A stretch of DNA of 64,000 nt, taken from contig CAJKWK010000005.1 in the NCBI GenBank assembly GCA_905203555.1, forward strand, positions 28,554-92,553, read 5' to 3'. The notes under the pieces are model-generated. The model did no database searches and was not told the DNA's origin. It saw nothing but the letters and a program-made list of their open reading frames with translations. Positions 24,445 through 33,976 of this stretch are shown here, in pieces (positions within the stretch are counted from its first letter, which is position 1; every line of letters starts with the position of its first letter). The stretch comes from an uncultured Lachnospiraceae bacterium. Its GTDB lineage: Bacteria > Bacillota > Clostridia > Lachnospirales > Lachnospiraceae. The translations under genes and the position numbers were made by a program.

Positions 24445-26520
24445 TTATTCTTCTGCTGCACGTGCCGCAATTTCTTTTTCCTGTACGTCTGACGGAGCCT
24501 GCTCATATCTGGCAAACTGATACTCGTAAGTACCTCTTCCTCCTGTCATAGAACGAAGTACCGTACAATATCCAAACAGGCCGGTCATCGGAATATCTGC
24601 CTCGATTACCTGTTTTCCTCCCATAATCGGATTCATACCGAGCACACGACCGCGTCTCTTATTCAGATCACCCATAACATCACCGGTATAGCTGTCCGGA
24701 ACGGTCACTTTCAAAGAAGCGATAGGCTCTAAAAGAACCGGACTTGCTTCCATAAATCCCTTCTTGAATGCCTGACTGGTTGCTGTCTTAAACGCCATCT
24801 CAGAAGAGTCTACCGGATGATAAGAACCATCATACAATGTTGCTTTAACACCAACTACCGGATATCCTGCCAATGGTCCTTTTACAACAGATTCCTGCAA
24901 TCCCTTTTCCACTGCCGGGAAATAGTTCTTCGGAACAGCGCCACCAACCACTTCTTCTTCAAAGATATATGGAGTTTCCAAATCGCCGGATGGTTCAAAT
25001 CTCATCTTGACATGTCCATATTGTCCATGTCCTCCTGACTGTTTCTTATACTTTGTATCCACATCTGATTTCTTACGGATTGTTTCGCGGAAAGCAACCT
25101 TTGGTGTTTCCAAAGCAATCTCTACTTTATATCTTGTTTCCAGCTTGCTTGCCACGATTTCCAAATGCTGGTCTCCCATACCATACAACAGGGACTGATG
25201 ATTCTCACTGTCATTTGCCGCCCGAAGTGTTACATCTTCTGCCATCATCTTCGCAAGTGCCTGTGAAACTTTATCTTCCTCCCCTTTCTTCTTAACCGTA
25301 TACTTCATATATGTATAAGGTACGGAATAATCTGTCTTAGGATAAATTACCTGAGTCGCTTTTGTAGATAATGTATCGCCGGTATTGGTATTGGCAAGTT
25401 TTGCAATCGCTCCAATATCGCCGGCAAACAATTCGCTAACCTCTGTCGGCTTATTTCCGCACATGGTATAGAGCTTACCAGGTTTTTCTTCTGCATCTGA
25501 TGTTGTATTGTAGAGCAGATCATCTCCCTTCAATACACCGGAACATACCTTAATAAAGGAATATTTACCAATAAAAGGATCTACCATCGTCTTAAATACA
25601 TAAGCGGATTTTGCCTTTGCGAAATCATAATCGCCTTCAAACATAGCATTTGTAGTACGATTCATTCCCAGACATTTTCTCTTATCCGGACTCGGGAAGA
25701 AACGAACAATATCAGACAGAAGATTGGCAACGCCCTGTGCCTGAATATTGGATCCCATAGCAACCGGTACAATATCGCCGTCCATAACTTCTGTACGCAT
25801 TGCTGCACGAATCTCTTCTACAGAGAATTCTTCACCGTTAAAATACCGTTCCATAAATTCTTCACTTGTCTCAGCAACCGCTTCCATCAAAGAATCTCTC
25901 AGAATCTGCAGGTTCGGCAGACAGTAATCCGGAATCTCACATTCCTCTCGTTCTGCAATACCTGTATATCTTCTTCCTGCATTCTTGATTACGTTAATAT
26001 ATCCGACCAGTTTCTCATTCTCGCGGATCGGCTGGAAGTGCGGAGCAATTTTCTTTCCATATCTTGCAGTCAGATCTTCAACAACCTGACGGAAACTTGC
26101 ATCATCCACATCCATCTCTGTAACATAGACCATACGTGGTAAATTATATTTATCACATAATTCCCAAGCCTTCTCCGTACCAACCTGTACGCCTGCTTTT
26201 CCGGATACAACGATCACTGCTGCATCGGCCGCACTTACCGCTTCTTCTACTTCTCCAACAAAATCAAAATACCCCGGCGTATCCAGAATATTAATCTTTG
26301 CCTTTTCCCACTCAATCGGTACGATACTTGTGCTGATTGAGAACCCGCGTTTCTGTTCTTCCTTATCAAAATCACTGACCGTATTGGACTCTGAAATTTT
26401 ACCGATACGATTGGATGCACCGGATACATAAAGCATAGCCTCTGCTAAACTTGTCTTTCCACTGCCCCCATGACCAAGCAATACCACGTTTCTGATTTCA
26501 TCTGTTCTGTAAACCTTCAT
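24445..26520 (-). CDS. Elongation factor G paralogue (EF-G2 type)
   Basis: Translational GTPase with EF-G domain order, 691 residues. Its P-loop is GHGGSGKTSLAEAML (about 14-28) rather than the AHIDAGKTT of canonical EF-G, as in the EF-G2 group known from Thermus and mycobacteria. The G3 motif DTPGYFD is intact, but the G4 motif NKxD reads TEMD (in VYVTEMDVDD), so guanine recognition may be relaxed. Domain IV has QSGGHGQYGHVKM. The start is ATG 26520 after AGGAGG. It is not next to rpsL/rpsG/tuf, so the main fusA is presumably elsewhere. Role inferred, possibly in stress or starvation translation. Confidence 0.88.
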   Translation of the reverse strand: MKVYRTDEIRNVVLLGHGGSGKTSLAEAMLYVSGASNRIGKISESNTVSDFDKEEQKRGFSISTSIVPIEWEKAKINILDTPGYFDFVGEVEEAVSAADAAVIVVSGKAGVQVGTEKAWELCDKYNLPRMVYVTEMDVDDASFRQVVEDLTARYGKKIAPHFQPIRENEKLVGYINVIKNAGRRYTGIAEREECEIPDYCLPNLQILRDSLMEAVAETSEEFMERYFNGEEFSVEEIRAAMRTEVMDGDIVPVAMGSNIQAQGVANLLSDIVRFFPSPDKRKCLGMNRTTNAMFEGDYDFAKAKSAYVFKTMVDPFIGKYSFIKVCSGVLKGDDLLYNTTSDAEEKPGKLYTMCGNKPTEVSELFAGDIGAIAKLANTNTGDTLSTKATQVIYPKTDYSVPYTYMKYTVKKKGEEDKVSQALAKMMAEDVTLRAANDSENHQSLLYGMGDQHLEIVASKLETRYKVEIALETPKVAFRETIRKKSDVDTKYKKQSGGHGQYGHVKMRFEPSGDLETPYIFEEEVVGGAVPKNYFPAVEKGLQESVVKGPLAGYPVVGVKATLYDGSYHPVDSSEMAFKTATSQAFKKGFMEASPVLLEPIASLKVTVPDSYTGDVMGDLNKRRGRVLGMNPIMGGKQVIEADIPMTGLFGYCTVLRSMTGGRGTYEYQFARYEQAPSDVQEKEIAARAAEE

Positions 26521-26663
26521 GCTGCTGCCTCCTTGTATGTCATATCTATGCTGGTTATCGTTCAAACCGCACGAACATATTATGTTGATATTGTACTAAA
26601 TTTTTATCTGTTTTACAACTATTTTATGTATTTTATACAACTTTTTTCAATGCTTTGATTTCC

Positions 26664-26692
26664 TTTACTTTTGCAGTTTAAAGTGATAGAAT
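26664..26692 (+). promoter_or_regulatory. Candidate promoter of tyrA-aroA
   Basis: TTTACT at 26664-26669 and TAGAAT at 26687-26692 with 17-base spacing, 33 bases before the tyrA ATG. Confidence 0.55.
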
Positions 26693-26724
26693 ATTTTTAT
26701 ATATGTAAAGAGAGGATTTCATTT

Positions 26725-27846
26725 ATGACTACGACAAATACTCAAAATCCATCCGTACAAAAAGTAGGTTTTATCGGGCTCGGTCTCATCGGCGGTTCCA
26801 TTGCCAAAGCAATCCGTCTCTACTATCCGGACTGCTGCCTGATTGCCTTTGATAAGAATAAAGAAGCACTTGCACTTGCATTGCAGGATGGTACGATCGA
26901 TACCATCTGTTCTTCCATCGATCATCATTTTCAGGACTGTGCTTACATTTTTCTATGCGCACCGATTGCATATAATGCAGCATATCTGCATCAATTAAAG
27001 GGATTTATTTCTTCGGACTGTATCATTACAGATGTAGGAAGTGTCAAAACTTCCATTCACGAAGAAGTGGCTGCCCTGAATCTGGAGGCTCAGTTTATTG
27101 GCGGGCATCCTATGGCCGGTTCCGAAAAAAGCGGCTATACCAATGCAAAAGCGCAACTGATTGAAAACGCATATTATATTTTGACACCTACGACTGCAGT
27201 CTCTCCCCAACAGCTTGCGACATTCCGGCTTTTTGTGGAGTCCCTGCGCGCTCTGCCACTGGTATTAGATTATACAGAACACGACTATGTGACCGGCACG
27301 ATCAGTCACTTGCCGCACATTCTTGCTTCCTGCCTTGTAAATTATGTTCATAAGACAGACGATTCGCAGGAACTCATGAAACGACTTGCTGCCGGAGGAT
27401 TCAAGGACATCACGCGGATTGCCTCTTCTTCTCCTATTATGTGGCAGCAGATCTGCCTGAAAAACCGGGCAAATATTGTACAAATATTAGAAGATTATAT
27501 AGACACTCTAAAAGAAGCAAAAAAAGCAATTGAAAAAGAGGACGAAACAGCGCTTTATTCTATGTTTGAAGAATCCAGAGATTATCGTAATTCTATGTCA
27601 AATCTCTCTCTGGGACCAATCAAAAAACAATTTGCGCTTTACTGTGATATCATTGACGAAGCCGGAGGAATTGCAACGATTGCAACCATCCTTGCAAGCA
27701 ATCACATCAGCATTAAAAATATCGGCATCATTCATAACCGCGAATTTGAAGAAGGTGTTCTTCGCATTGAATTTTATGAAGAAAGCGCTGCTTGTCAGGC
27801 TTCAGAATTACTCAAAAAATATCGTTATGTTGTATACGAAATCTGA
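26725..27846 (+). CDS. tyrA: Prephenate dehydrogenase with C-terminal ACT domain
   Basis: Oxidative decarboxylation of prephenate to 4-hydroxyphenylpyruvate in tyrosine synthesis. 373 residues. The Rossmann loop is GFIGLGLIGGSIAKAI near residue 16, the substrate-site segment GGHPMAGSEKSGY is near 130, and TISHLPHILASCL is kept. The last about 75 residues (from EAGGIATIATILASNHISIK) form an ACT domain, fitting feedback control by tyrosine. The start is ATG 26725 after AGAGAGG; an upstream frame is unsupported. Followed 57 bases later by aroA. Confidence 0.95.
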   Translation: MTTTNTQNPSVQKVGFIGLGLIGGSIAKAIRLYYPDCCLIAFDKNKEALALALQDGTIDTICSSIDHHFQDCAYIFLCAPIAYNAAYLHQLKGFISSDCIITDVGSVKTSIHEEVAALNLEAQFIGGHPMAGSEKSGYTNAKAQLIENAYYILTPTTAVSPQQLATFRLFVESLRALPLVLDYTEHDYVTGTISHLPHILASCLVNYVHKTDDSQELMKRLAAGGFKDITRIASSSPIMWQQICLKNRANIVQILEDYIDTLKEAKKAIEKEDETALYSMFEESRDYRNSMSNLSLGPIKKQFALYCDIIDEAGGIATIATILASNHISIKNIGIIHNREFEEGVLRIEFYEESAACQASELLKKYRYVVYEI

Positions 27847-27903
27847 TTATTTTCTATTGCATACAACTTAAATCAGACTGGATAAAAAAGGAGTTCTTAC
27901 ATT

Positions 27904-29199
27904 ATGATAGAATTAACAGCCATAACCGGACTGAAGGGCAGGGTCACAATTCCCGGAGACAAATCCATCTCCCATCGCTGCATTATGTTCGGCTCTATTG
28001 CAAAAGGTACAACTGAAATTAATAATTTTTTACAAGGTGCAGACTGTCGTGCCACAATGAACTGTTTTCGAAATCTGGGCATTGAGATTGAAGAGACCGA
28101 ATCTGCAATTTTGGTTCATGGAAACGGTCTGCATGGATTAAAAACGCCAAAAACAATTCTGGACGTAGGAAACAGCGGAACAACCACCCGACTTATTTCA
28201 GGCATTCTGGCCGGCCAGCCTTTTGAATCCCGACTATCCGGAGATGATTCCCTCAATTCTCGTCCTATGAAACGAATCATGGAACCATTGACCCTGATGG
28301 GAGCGCATATTACAAGTCTGTATGGGAATCAATGCGCGCCGCTTTCTATTACACCGGGACACCTGCATGGAATCCACTACAACTCACCCGTTGCTTCTGC
28401 ACAGGTAAAATCCTGTCTTTTACTTGCGGGATTATATGCCGATGGAGAGACATCTGTTACCGAACCAAGTCTTTCCAGGAACCATACCGAACTGATGCTG
28501 CGTGAGTTTGGTGCCAACCTTCATTCTACTTATGCATTGGACAGCACACAGGCAACTGCAACCATCCGTCCATCCGAAGAATTATTCGGACAAAAGATTA
28601 CTGTCCCCGGAGATATTTCATCTGCTGCATACTTTATTGCAGCCGGACTGATTGTGCCTGACTCAGAAATATTAATTCAAAATGTCGGCACCAATCCTAC
28701 TCGCTCCGGAATTCTAAAAGTCTGTGAGGACATGGGCGGAGACATCACGCTGGTTCATCAACGCATGGAAGGCGGCGAACCAATCGCAGATATTCTAGTG
28801 CGTACGAGTCAGCTCCATGGCATTACAATTGAAGGCGATATCATCCCAACTCTTATCGATGAAATTCCTGTAATTGCAGTAATGGCTGCTGTTGCCGAAG
28901 GCACAACCATCATCAAAGATGCTGCTGAACTGAAAGTCAAAGAAACTGACCGGATTGAGACGGTTACTGACAACTTAAAAGCGATGGGATGCAATGTCAC
29001 CCCCACAGAAGATGGGATGATTATTACCGGCGGCAATCCACTGCAAGGTGCCAATATTCACACATTGCTGGACCACCGCATCGCAATGGCTTTCAGCATT
29101 GCCGCTTTGGTTGCCGAAGGAACCACCAAGATTCTGGACAGCCAATGTGTTGATGTGTCCTATCCGGACTTTTACGATACCTTTGAAAATCTCTTATAA
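27904..29199 (+). CDS. aroA: 3-phosphoshikimate 1-carboxyvinyltransferase (EPSP synthase)
   Basis: Shikimate-pathway enzyme adding enolpyruvyl from PEP to shikimate 3-phosphate. 431 residues, typical. Motifs: GDKSISHRCIMFG (about 19-31), LDVGNSGTTTRLISG (about 87-101, the PEP/glyphosate region), SRPMKRIMEPL and LKVKETDRIETV. LDVGNSGTTTRL has Gly-Asn-Ser-Gly-Thr as in typical enzymes. AAGGAG precedes the ATG. Together with tyrA this is a small aromatic amino-acid operon. Confidence 0.97.
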   Translation: MIELTAITGLKGRVTIPGDKSISHRCIMFGSIAKGTTEINNFLQGADCRATMNCFRNLGIEIEETESAILVHGNGLHGLKTPKTILDVGNSGTTTRLISGILAGQPFESRLSGDDSLNSRPMKRIMEPLTLMGAHITSLYGNQCAPLSITPGHLHGIHYNSPVASAQVKSCLLLAGLYADGETSVTEPSLSRNHTELMLREFGANLHSTYALDSTQATATIRPSEELFGQKITVPGDISSAAYFIAAGLIVPDSEILIQNVGTNPTRSGILKVCEDMGGDITLVHQRMEGGEPIADILVRTSQLHGITIEGDIIPTLIDEIPVIAVMAAVAEGTTIIKDAAELKVKETDRIETVTDNLKAMGCNVTPTEDGMIITGGNPLQGANIHTLLDHRIAMAFSIAALVAEGTTKILDSQCVDVSYPDFYDTFENLL

Positions 29200-29230
29200 G
29201 ATTTAAGTTTCATTTCTAAAAGAAACATAC

Positions 29231-29308
29231 AAATAAGAAAACGGTATGGAAATTTCTTTTTTTCAAAATTTTTCAAAATTTCCCATACCGTTTTCTTATT
29301 TCTTTTTG
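29231..29308. terminator. Large bidirectional terminator between aroA and the folate operon
   Basis: AAATAAGAAAACGGTATGG pairs perfectly with its complement at 29283-29301, with inner AAATTT/AAATTT pairing, and both exits are T-rich. Confidence 0.88.
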
Positions 29309-29313
29309 CTTAA

Positions 29314-30132
29314 TTATCCGTCTAACTCCTGAAGCATCTCACGTACTGTTTTTCCATACACCGGATGTCTTTTATACGGAGCGATCTCGTGCAGTGGTTC
29401 CAACACAAATTTACGTTTGTGCATTTCTACATGTGGAATACATAAATCTTCTTTTTCCAACACAAGGTCATCATAAAAAATAATATCCAGATCCAATGTT
29501 CTGGGTCCCCAGTGAATCACCCGCTCTCTTCCTGCGCTCTGCTCTATTCTGTGCATTTCTTCCAGAAGTTCATCCGGAGTCATCAATGTTCGTAATTTCA
29601 GACACGCATTTAAGAAGTCGTCCTGTTCCAACATTCCATACGGGGGAGTCACATAATATTTGGAACATATTTCTACTTCTGTATTTGGAAGTTCATTTAA
29701 CTGTGCCACTGCATCATTCAGATATTTTTCAGAATCTCCGATATTGGATCCCAATGCAATGTATACCGTATGCCATTGACGCACAATCTCCACTGATACC
29801 GTTTCCAGTGGCAGACCAACCGGAGCCCATGGTTTTTTCACTTCTAACTGTACCTTTTGCAAAAGAGGAACCTTTACCAGCAATTCCTCCGCCAGTTCTT
29901 CCGCCACTCGCTCAATCAATTGAAACGTATGTGTTCTCATAAAGGAATCAATCCACTGACTAACCTCTCCATAATGAATCGATGCCGTCAGGTCATCCGT
30001 CTTTCCAGCCTTTCTGGTATCGGTATACATTGTAAGAGATACCAAAAACTTTTGTCCCAATGTATTTTCTTCCGGAAACACCCCATGATTTGCGAATACT
30101 TCCAGATTTTTAATCTTGATTTGATCCAACAT
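29314..30132 (-). CDS. folBK: Bifunctional dihydroneopterin aldolase / HPPK
   Basis: A fusion of two consecutive folate enzymes, 272 residues. Residues 1-118 are FolB (KNLEVFANHGVFPEE at the start, and the VKKPWAP Lys region). From VYIALGSNIGDSEKYL (about 122) to the end is FolK (HPPK) with RVIHWGPRTLDLDIIFY carrying the Mg2+ Asp pair and IPHVEMHKRKFVLEPL. It follows folP after 2 bases and is the last gene of the folate operon. Confidence 0.95.
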   Translation of the reverse strand: MLDQIKIKNLEVFANHGVFPEENTLGQKFLVSLTMYTDTRKAGKTDDLTASIHYGEVSQWIDSFMRTHTFQLIERVAEELAEELLVKVPLLQKVQLEVKKPWAPVGLPLETVSVEIVRQWHTVYIALGSNIGDSEKYLNDAVAQLNELPNTEVEICSKYYVTPPYGMLEQDDFLNACLKLRTLMTPDELLEEMHRIEQSAGRERVIHWGPRTLDLDIIFYDDLVLEKEDLCIPHVEMHKRKFVLEPLHEIAPYKRHPVYGKTVREMLQELDG

Positions 30133-30134
30133 CC

Positions 30135-30950
30135 TTACACCTCATGTTCACGCAAAATCGCCTCAGTCATTTTAATTGCCCGGAAATTTGTTTTGACATC
30201 ATGTACCCGAACAAAACCACAGCCACTCATTACACCCATTACTGTTGTTGCCAGAGTTCCCTCTTCTCTCTGATCTGCCGACAGATCCAAAGTCAAACCG
30301 ATCATCGACTTTCGGGATGTACCAAGCAAAATAGGATACTCCAATTCATGCATCAAAGGAAGATACTTCATCATTTCCAGATTCATTTCATAAGTCTTTC
30401 CAAACCCAATTCCCGGATCCAGACAGATTCCATCTTCTCGGATTCCCGCCGCCTTTGCCAGTCTGACGCTTTCCTGCAGATCATTTAATACATCTGATAT
30501 AAAATCCTGATATTCTGCCTTTTCTCTATTATGCATCAAACAGCAAGCCGCCCCACTCTTTGCGATCACCTCTGCCATTCTTGCATCATACTTCAGTCCC
30601 CAGATATCATTGACCAAATCTGCTCCAACAGAAAGCGCCACCTCTGCGACCTTACTTTTATATGTATCAACAGACACCGGCACATCAAACCGTTTCTTCA
30701 ATGCTTCAATCACCGGAGTCACTCTTGCAATTTCCTCTTCCTCTGTAATCTGAATATGACCCGGTCTTGTCGATTCTCCGCCCACATCCAGAATATCCGC
30801 ACCTTCTTCCACCATTTCTTCTGCATGACGCAAAGCCGCATCCATAGAATGATACTTTCCGCCATCCGAAAAAGAATCCGGTGTGACATTCAAAATTCCC
30901 ATGATATAACAATGTCTCTTTGTGTCAAATTCTCTTCCACCGATTTTCAT
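30135..30950 (-). CDS. folP: Dihydropteroate synthase
   Basis: Condenses pABA with hydroxymethyl-dihydropterin diphosphate; target of sulfonamides. 271 residues. Motifs: MGILNVTPDSFSDGG (about 17-31), DVGGESTRPG (about 56-65), DICLDPGIGFGKT-type segment GICLDPGIGFGKTYE, and the ending FVRVHDVKTNF. ATG overlaps the stop of the HD gene by 4 bases. The loop residues around STRPG look ordinary, so no resistance substitution is evident by eye. Confidence 0.96.
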   Translation of the reverse strand: MKIGGREFDTKRHCYIMGILNVTPDSFSDGGKYHSMDAALRHAEEMVEEGADILDVGGESTRPGHIQITEEEEIARVTPVIEALKKRFDVPVSVDTYKSKVAEVALSVGADLVNDIWGLKYDARMAEVIAKSGAACCLMHNREKAEYQDFISDVLNDLQESVRLAKAAGIREDGICLDPGIGFGKTYEMNLEMMKYLPLMHELEYPILLGTSRKSMIGLTLDLSADQREEGTLATTVMGVMSGCGFVRVHDVKTNFRAIKMTEAILREHEV

Positions 30951-31459
30951 ATCTCAATCTCCATATTCTTCTTTTCTATACTCCAGTTACATTCTGCCTC
31001 CGCCGGACAGACAAAACACTGTCGGGACTTCTTGTCACTGAGATACAATAACTTCCCAAAAGAAGACATCTCTTCCCGATATCTCCGGTGTTCAAGAATT
31101 GCCTGCAGAATCTCTTTTTGTTCCTGTGCTCCGATTTTGTCGGAAACATCCCGCAAAATTATTTTTGCAATATCTGCGGATGCTGTTTCATGCGGAATCC
31201 CTTCTTCATACTGCCGTACTTTTCCAATGTCATGGAGCAGCGCTGCCGCATAGATCATTGTTTTGGAAAATCCCAGGTTCTGCTCCAGATTTTGTATGTA
31301 AGCAATCCGCGCCACATCCAGCAGATGATTCATCTGATGACAGCAAAAATGTCGGTCCTGTTCCGCCTGTTCCAGACGTTTATAATACGATTGGAACAGC
31401 GGATGTCTGCGAATCAGTTCAATAACATTCTCCTCACACTGCATTACTCGTTCTGTCAT
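30947..31459 (-). CDS. HD-domain phosphohydrolase in the folate operon
   Basis: 170 residues. HD metal motif in AALLHDIGKVRQYEEG (about 71-86) with an earlier His in NHLLDVARIAY and a later HRRYREEMSS. The C-terminus has a short Cys group CFVCPAEAEC that could bind a metal. It sits between folE and folP with tight spacing on both sides, a placement that suggests a hydrolase for a folate-pathway phosphate, for example the dihydroneopterin triphosphate dephosphorylation step for which no other gene is seen in the operon. That role is inference. Confidence 0.8.
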   Translation of the reverse strand: MTERVMQCEENVIELIRRHPLFQSYYKRLEQAEQDRHFCCHQMNHLLDVARIAYIQNLEQNLGFSKTMIYAAALLHDIGKVRQYEEGIPHETASADIAKIILRDVSDKIGAQEQKEILQAILEHRRYREEMSSFGKLLYLSDKKSRQCFVCPAEAECNWSIEKKNMEIEI

Positions 31460-31478
31460 TTTTCATCCATCCCTATTC

Positions 31479-32036
31479 TTATGCCCGTATCATTCTGAAA
31501 AAGGTCTCTTCTAATGCCGGATTCTCCAAAAAGGCTCCTCGTTTCACAACCGTCACTGTCTGACTGCCGGGCTTTTTGATCCCCCGCATCGTCATACACA
31601 TATGTTCCGCCTCGATCATTACCATAACCCCTTTCGGCTGCAAATGTTCCATCAATGCATCTGCAATCTGCCCGGTCAACTGTTCCTGCAGCTGCAAGCG
31701 TTTCGCATATACCTCAACCATCCGAGCTAATTTACTCAGGCCTACTACTTTTCCATCCGGAATATAAGCAATGTGAGCCTTCCCATAAAATGGAAGTAAA
31801 TGATGTTCGCAAGTAGAATAAAAAGTAATCTCCTTCTCCACCACCATCTCGTTATTGTCCACATGAAAAATTTTACTGAGGTGTTGTCCTGCATCTTCCT
31901 CATAACCACCGTAAATTTCCTCGTACATTCTGGCAATCCGATCCGGTGTCTCTACCAGTCCTTCCCGGGTTACATCTTCTCCGATTCCTTCCAATAACAT
32001 CTGAACTGCCTGTCTGATTTTTTTCTGATCAATCAT
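31479..32036 (-). CDS. folE: GTP cyclohydrolase I
   Basis: First step of folate synthesis, GTP to dihydroneopterin triphosphate. 185 residues. Zn/active-site segments are [20 protein letters not shown] (Cys-Glu-His-His), [16 protein letters not shown] and a second Cys in [15 protein letters not shown]. The start is ATG 32036 after GAGGA; a longer frame overlaps folC. The folC stop lies just inside this leader. Confidence 0.96.
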   Translation of the reverse strand: MIDQKKIRQAVQMLLEGIGEDVTREGLVETPDRIARMYEEIYGGYEEDAGQHLSKIFHVDNNEMVVEKEITFYSTCEHHLLPFYGKAHIAYIPDGKVVGLSKLARMVEVYAKRLQLQEQLTGQIADALMEHLQPKGVMVMIEAEHMCMTMRGIKKPGSQTVTVVKRGAFLENPALEETFFRMIRA

Positions 32037-32046
32037 ACTTCTTTCC

Positions 32047-33381
32047 TCATTTAACAATTTCTATTACTTTTCCCAAATAGGAAAGCGAGCCAAACGCTAA
32101 AATCACGTCGTCTTTCTCTGCCTGTGCCATCGCCTGATGCACTGCCTCTCCGATTCCCCCGACTGCACTGACTTCTATGCGCTGCTCTGTTTCATTTCCC
32201 AAACTCTTCCGCCTTTTTTCTTCACATTTTATAATGGTATCTGCCAGGTTCTGCGCATCCAGTGAGCGTACTTCATCCGGCAGAGTAACCGTATAGATTC
32301 GTTTTGCGCAGGGCAGCATATTCTCCACAATTTTCTCATATTCCTTATCCCGAAATACTCCCATAATATAGGTTAGTTTTTTCCCCGGAAAATATGCCTC
32401 TACAGACTCTCTTAGCCGTTTTGATGCGTCCTCATTATGCGCGCCGTCTATAATAAAAATCGGATTCTCTGAAATGCAGGTAAACCTTCCCGGCCAGACC
32501 GTTTTCTCAAATCCCCTTCTAATCTCTGTTTCTGAAATCTTCTGCTGCGGACAATTGTGACAGATCTGATTCCATGCATCCAGAACTTCGTAGGCAGTAA
32601 CAGCATTGAGCAGCTGATATCTTCCTGACAGATGAATTTTTACTTCTTGAAGTTCTTTATAGGAAAAAACCTGTTCCCGATAATTTTCTTTCAGTTTTCG
32701 AATCTGTCTTTCCTCAGCATATACGATCCGGCATCCCAATTCCGCCGCTTTTTCTTCCAGCACAGCTCTGACTTCCGATACCTGTGGGGCAGATACAACA
32801 ACACTGCCCGGCTTTATGATCCCCGCTTTTTCACCGGCTATTTCAGAAAGTGTATTTCCCAAAAAGCCCATATGATCCCGACTGATTGTTGTAAATACTG
32901 CAATCACCGTATTTTTCACGATATTCGTTGCGTCCAATGCCCCGCCCAATCCGGTTTCCAGAACAACAACGTCGCATTTCAATTTACGGAAATATAAAAA
33001 AGCTATCGCGGTCTCTATCTCAAATACAGTCGGACTTGCTTTTCCGTCTGCCTCCATACGCGCAACAGCTTTCTGAACTTCTTCAACTAATTCTGCAAAT
33101 ACTTCCTCGGAAATCCACTGACCATCTACCTGAATCCGCTCCAGATAGGACTGAACAGTCGGCGAAACATATCTCCCGGTCTTAAGCCCTGCTTCACTTA
33201 GAATTGTCGAAGTATACGCAAGCACAGACCCTTTGCCGTTGGTTCCCGCAATATGTATGAACTTCAGCTCATCCTGTGGATTGCCCAGTTCACACAACAA
33301 ATCACGAATCGTATCCAAGCCAAGTACACTTCCGTATTTCGACACTTCGTCCAAATATACCCTTGCTTCTTTATAGGTCAC
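32047..33381 (-). CDS. folC: Folylpolyglutamate synthase / dihydrofolate synthase
   Basis: ATP-dependent ligase adding glutamate to dihydropteroate and tetrahydrofolate. 444 residues from the GTG at 33381, which has AAGGAAA upstream and gives the usual family start ([16 protein letters not shown]); in-frame ATGs further upstream would add 25-42 residues with no family match. The P-loop is [15 protein letters not shown] near residue 44; [12 protein letters not shown] and the later [23 protein letters not shown] complete the Mur-ligase-like signature. First gene of the folate operon. Confidence 0.93.
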   Translation of the reverse strand: MTYKEARVYLDEVSKYGSVLGLDTIRDLLCELGNPQDELKFIHIAGTNGKGSVLAYTSTILSEAGLKTGRYVSPTVQSYLERIQVDGQWISEEVFAELVEEVQKAVARMEADGKASPTVFEIETAIAFLYFRKLKCDVVVLETGLGGALDATNIVKNTVIAVFTTISRDHMGFLGNTLSEIAGEKAGIIKPGSVVVSAPQVSEVRAVLEEKAAELGCRIVYAEERQIRKLKENYREQVFSYKELQEVKIHLSGRYQLLNAVTAYEVLDAWNQICHNCPQQKISETEIRRGFEKTVWPGRFTCISENPIFIIDGAHNEDASKRLRESVEAYFPGKKLTYIMGVFRDKEYEKIVENMLPCAKRIYTVTLPDEVRSLDAQNLADTIIKCEEKRRKSLGNETEQRIEVSAVGGIGEAVHQAMAQAEKDDVILAFGSLSYLGKVIEIVK

Positions 33382-33513
33382 GTTATTCGTTTCCTTTCTA
33401 TCTGTTTTTACTTGTTCTCCTTGTATGAAACTTCTCTCACTTAGAAAATGTCTCATCACCTTGTCAATCATATCACTTCCCGTTTCTTCACACAAGTAAA
33501 ATTTCAATATCTA

Positions 33514-33568
33514 TTGACTTTTCCCTCTGTCTCATTCTATAATTACTGTATTAGTACACGTAGTACAC
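33514..33568 (+). promoter_or_regulatory. Promoter and candidate operator of the GntR-ABC operon
   Basis: TTGACT at 33514-33519 and TATAAT at 33538-33543 with 18-base spacing. Just downstream, AGTACAC occurs twice (33553-33559 and 33562-33568) with 2 bases between. Its position over the expected transcription start suits autoregulation by the YtrA-type repressor encoded first in the operon. Confidence 0.7.
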
Positions 33569-33598
33569 TTATCGTAAAAAGGAAGAAAGGAGGGTTCT

Positions 33599-33976
33599 AT
33601 GATATCTATTGACTATCAAAGCCGTACACCTCTCTATGAACAGATTGTAGAGCGTTTTCAGCGTTTGATTCTAAAGGGAGTTCTGGAACCGGGTTCACAG
33701 ATGCCGTCGGTACGCTCTCTTGCCATCAAGCTATCCATCAATCCAAACACGATTCAGAAGGCTTATACCTTATTGGAACAGCAGGGCTATATTTTCCCGG
33801 TAAAGGGACGAGGCAATTTTATCGCAGATGCCTCACGCTTACTTGAACAGCAACAAGAACATTATTTAAACGAATTGGAACAGTCGCTCCTTCGTGCAAA
33901 AGATTTCGGCATTACCGCAGACGACTGCCATACTCTGATTCGCAAGATTTACCATGAGGAGGTGCTCCATGCTTGA
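33599..33976 (+). CDS. GntR family regulator, YtrA subfamily
   Basis: 125 residues: an N-terminal winged helix (PLYEQIVERFQRLILKG, then QMPSVRSLAIKLSINPNTIQ with the recognition helix) and only a short C-terminal helical part, which defines the YtrA group. Such repressors control adjacent ABC transporter genes, as here; the ATPase start lies inside this gene (overlap of 8 bases). AGGAGG precedes the ATG. Confidence 0.93.
   Translation: MISIDYQSRTPLYEQIVERFQRLILKGVLEPGSQMPSVRSLAIKLSINPNTIQKAYTLLEQQGYIFPVKGRGNFIADASRLLEQQQEHYLNELEQSLLRAKDFGITADDCHTLIRKIYHEEVLHA

Noticed and set aside
30144..31253. Long plus-strand open frames opposite folP and the HD gene
   Set aside because: Antisense shadows of well-identified folate genes.
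33382..33513. Looked for a tetrahydrofolate riboswitch before folC
   Set aside because: No conserved riboswitch core was recognisable, only a coding-like AT-rich leader.
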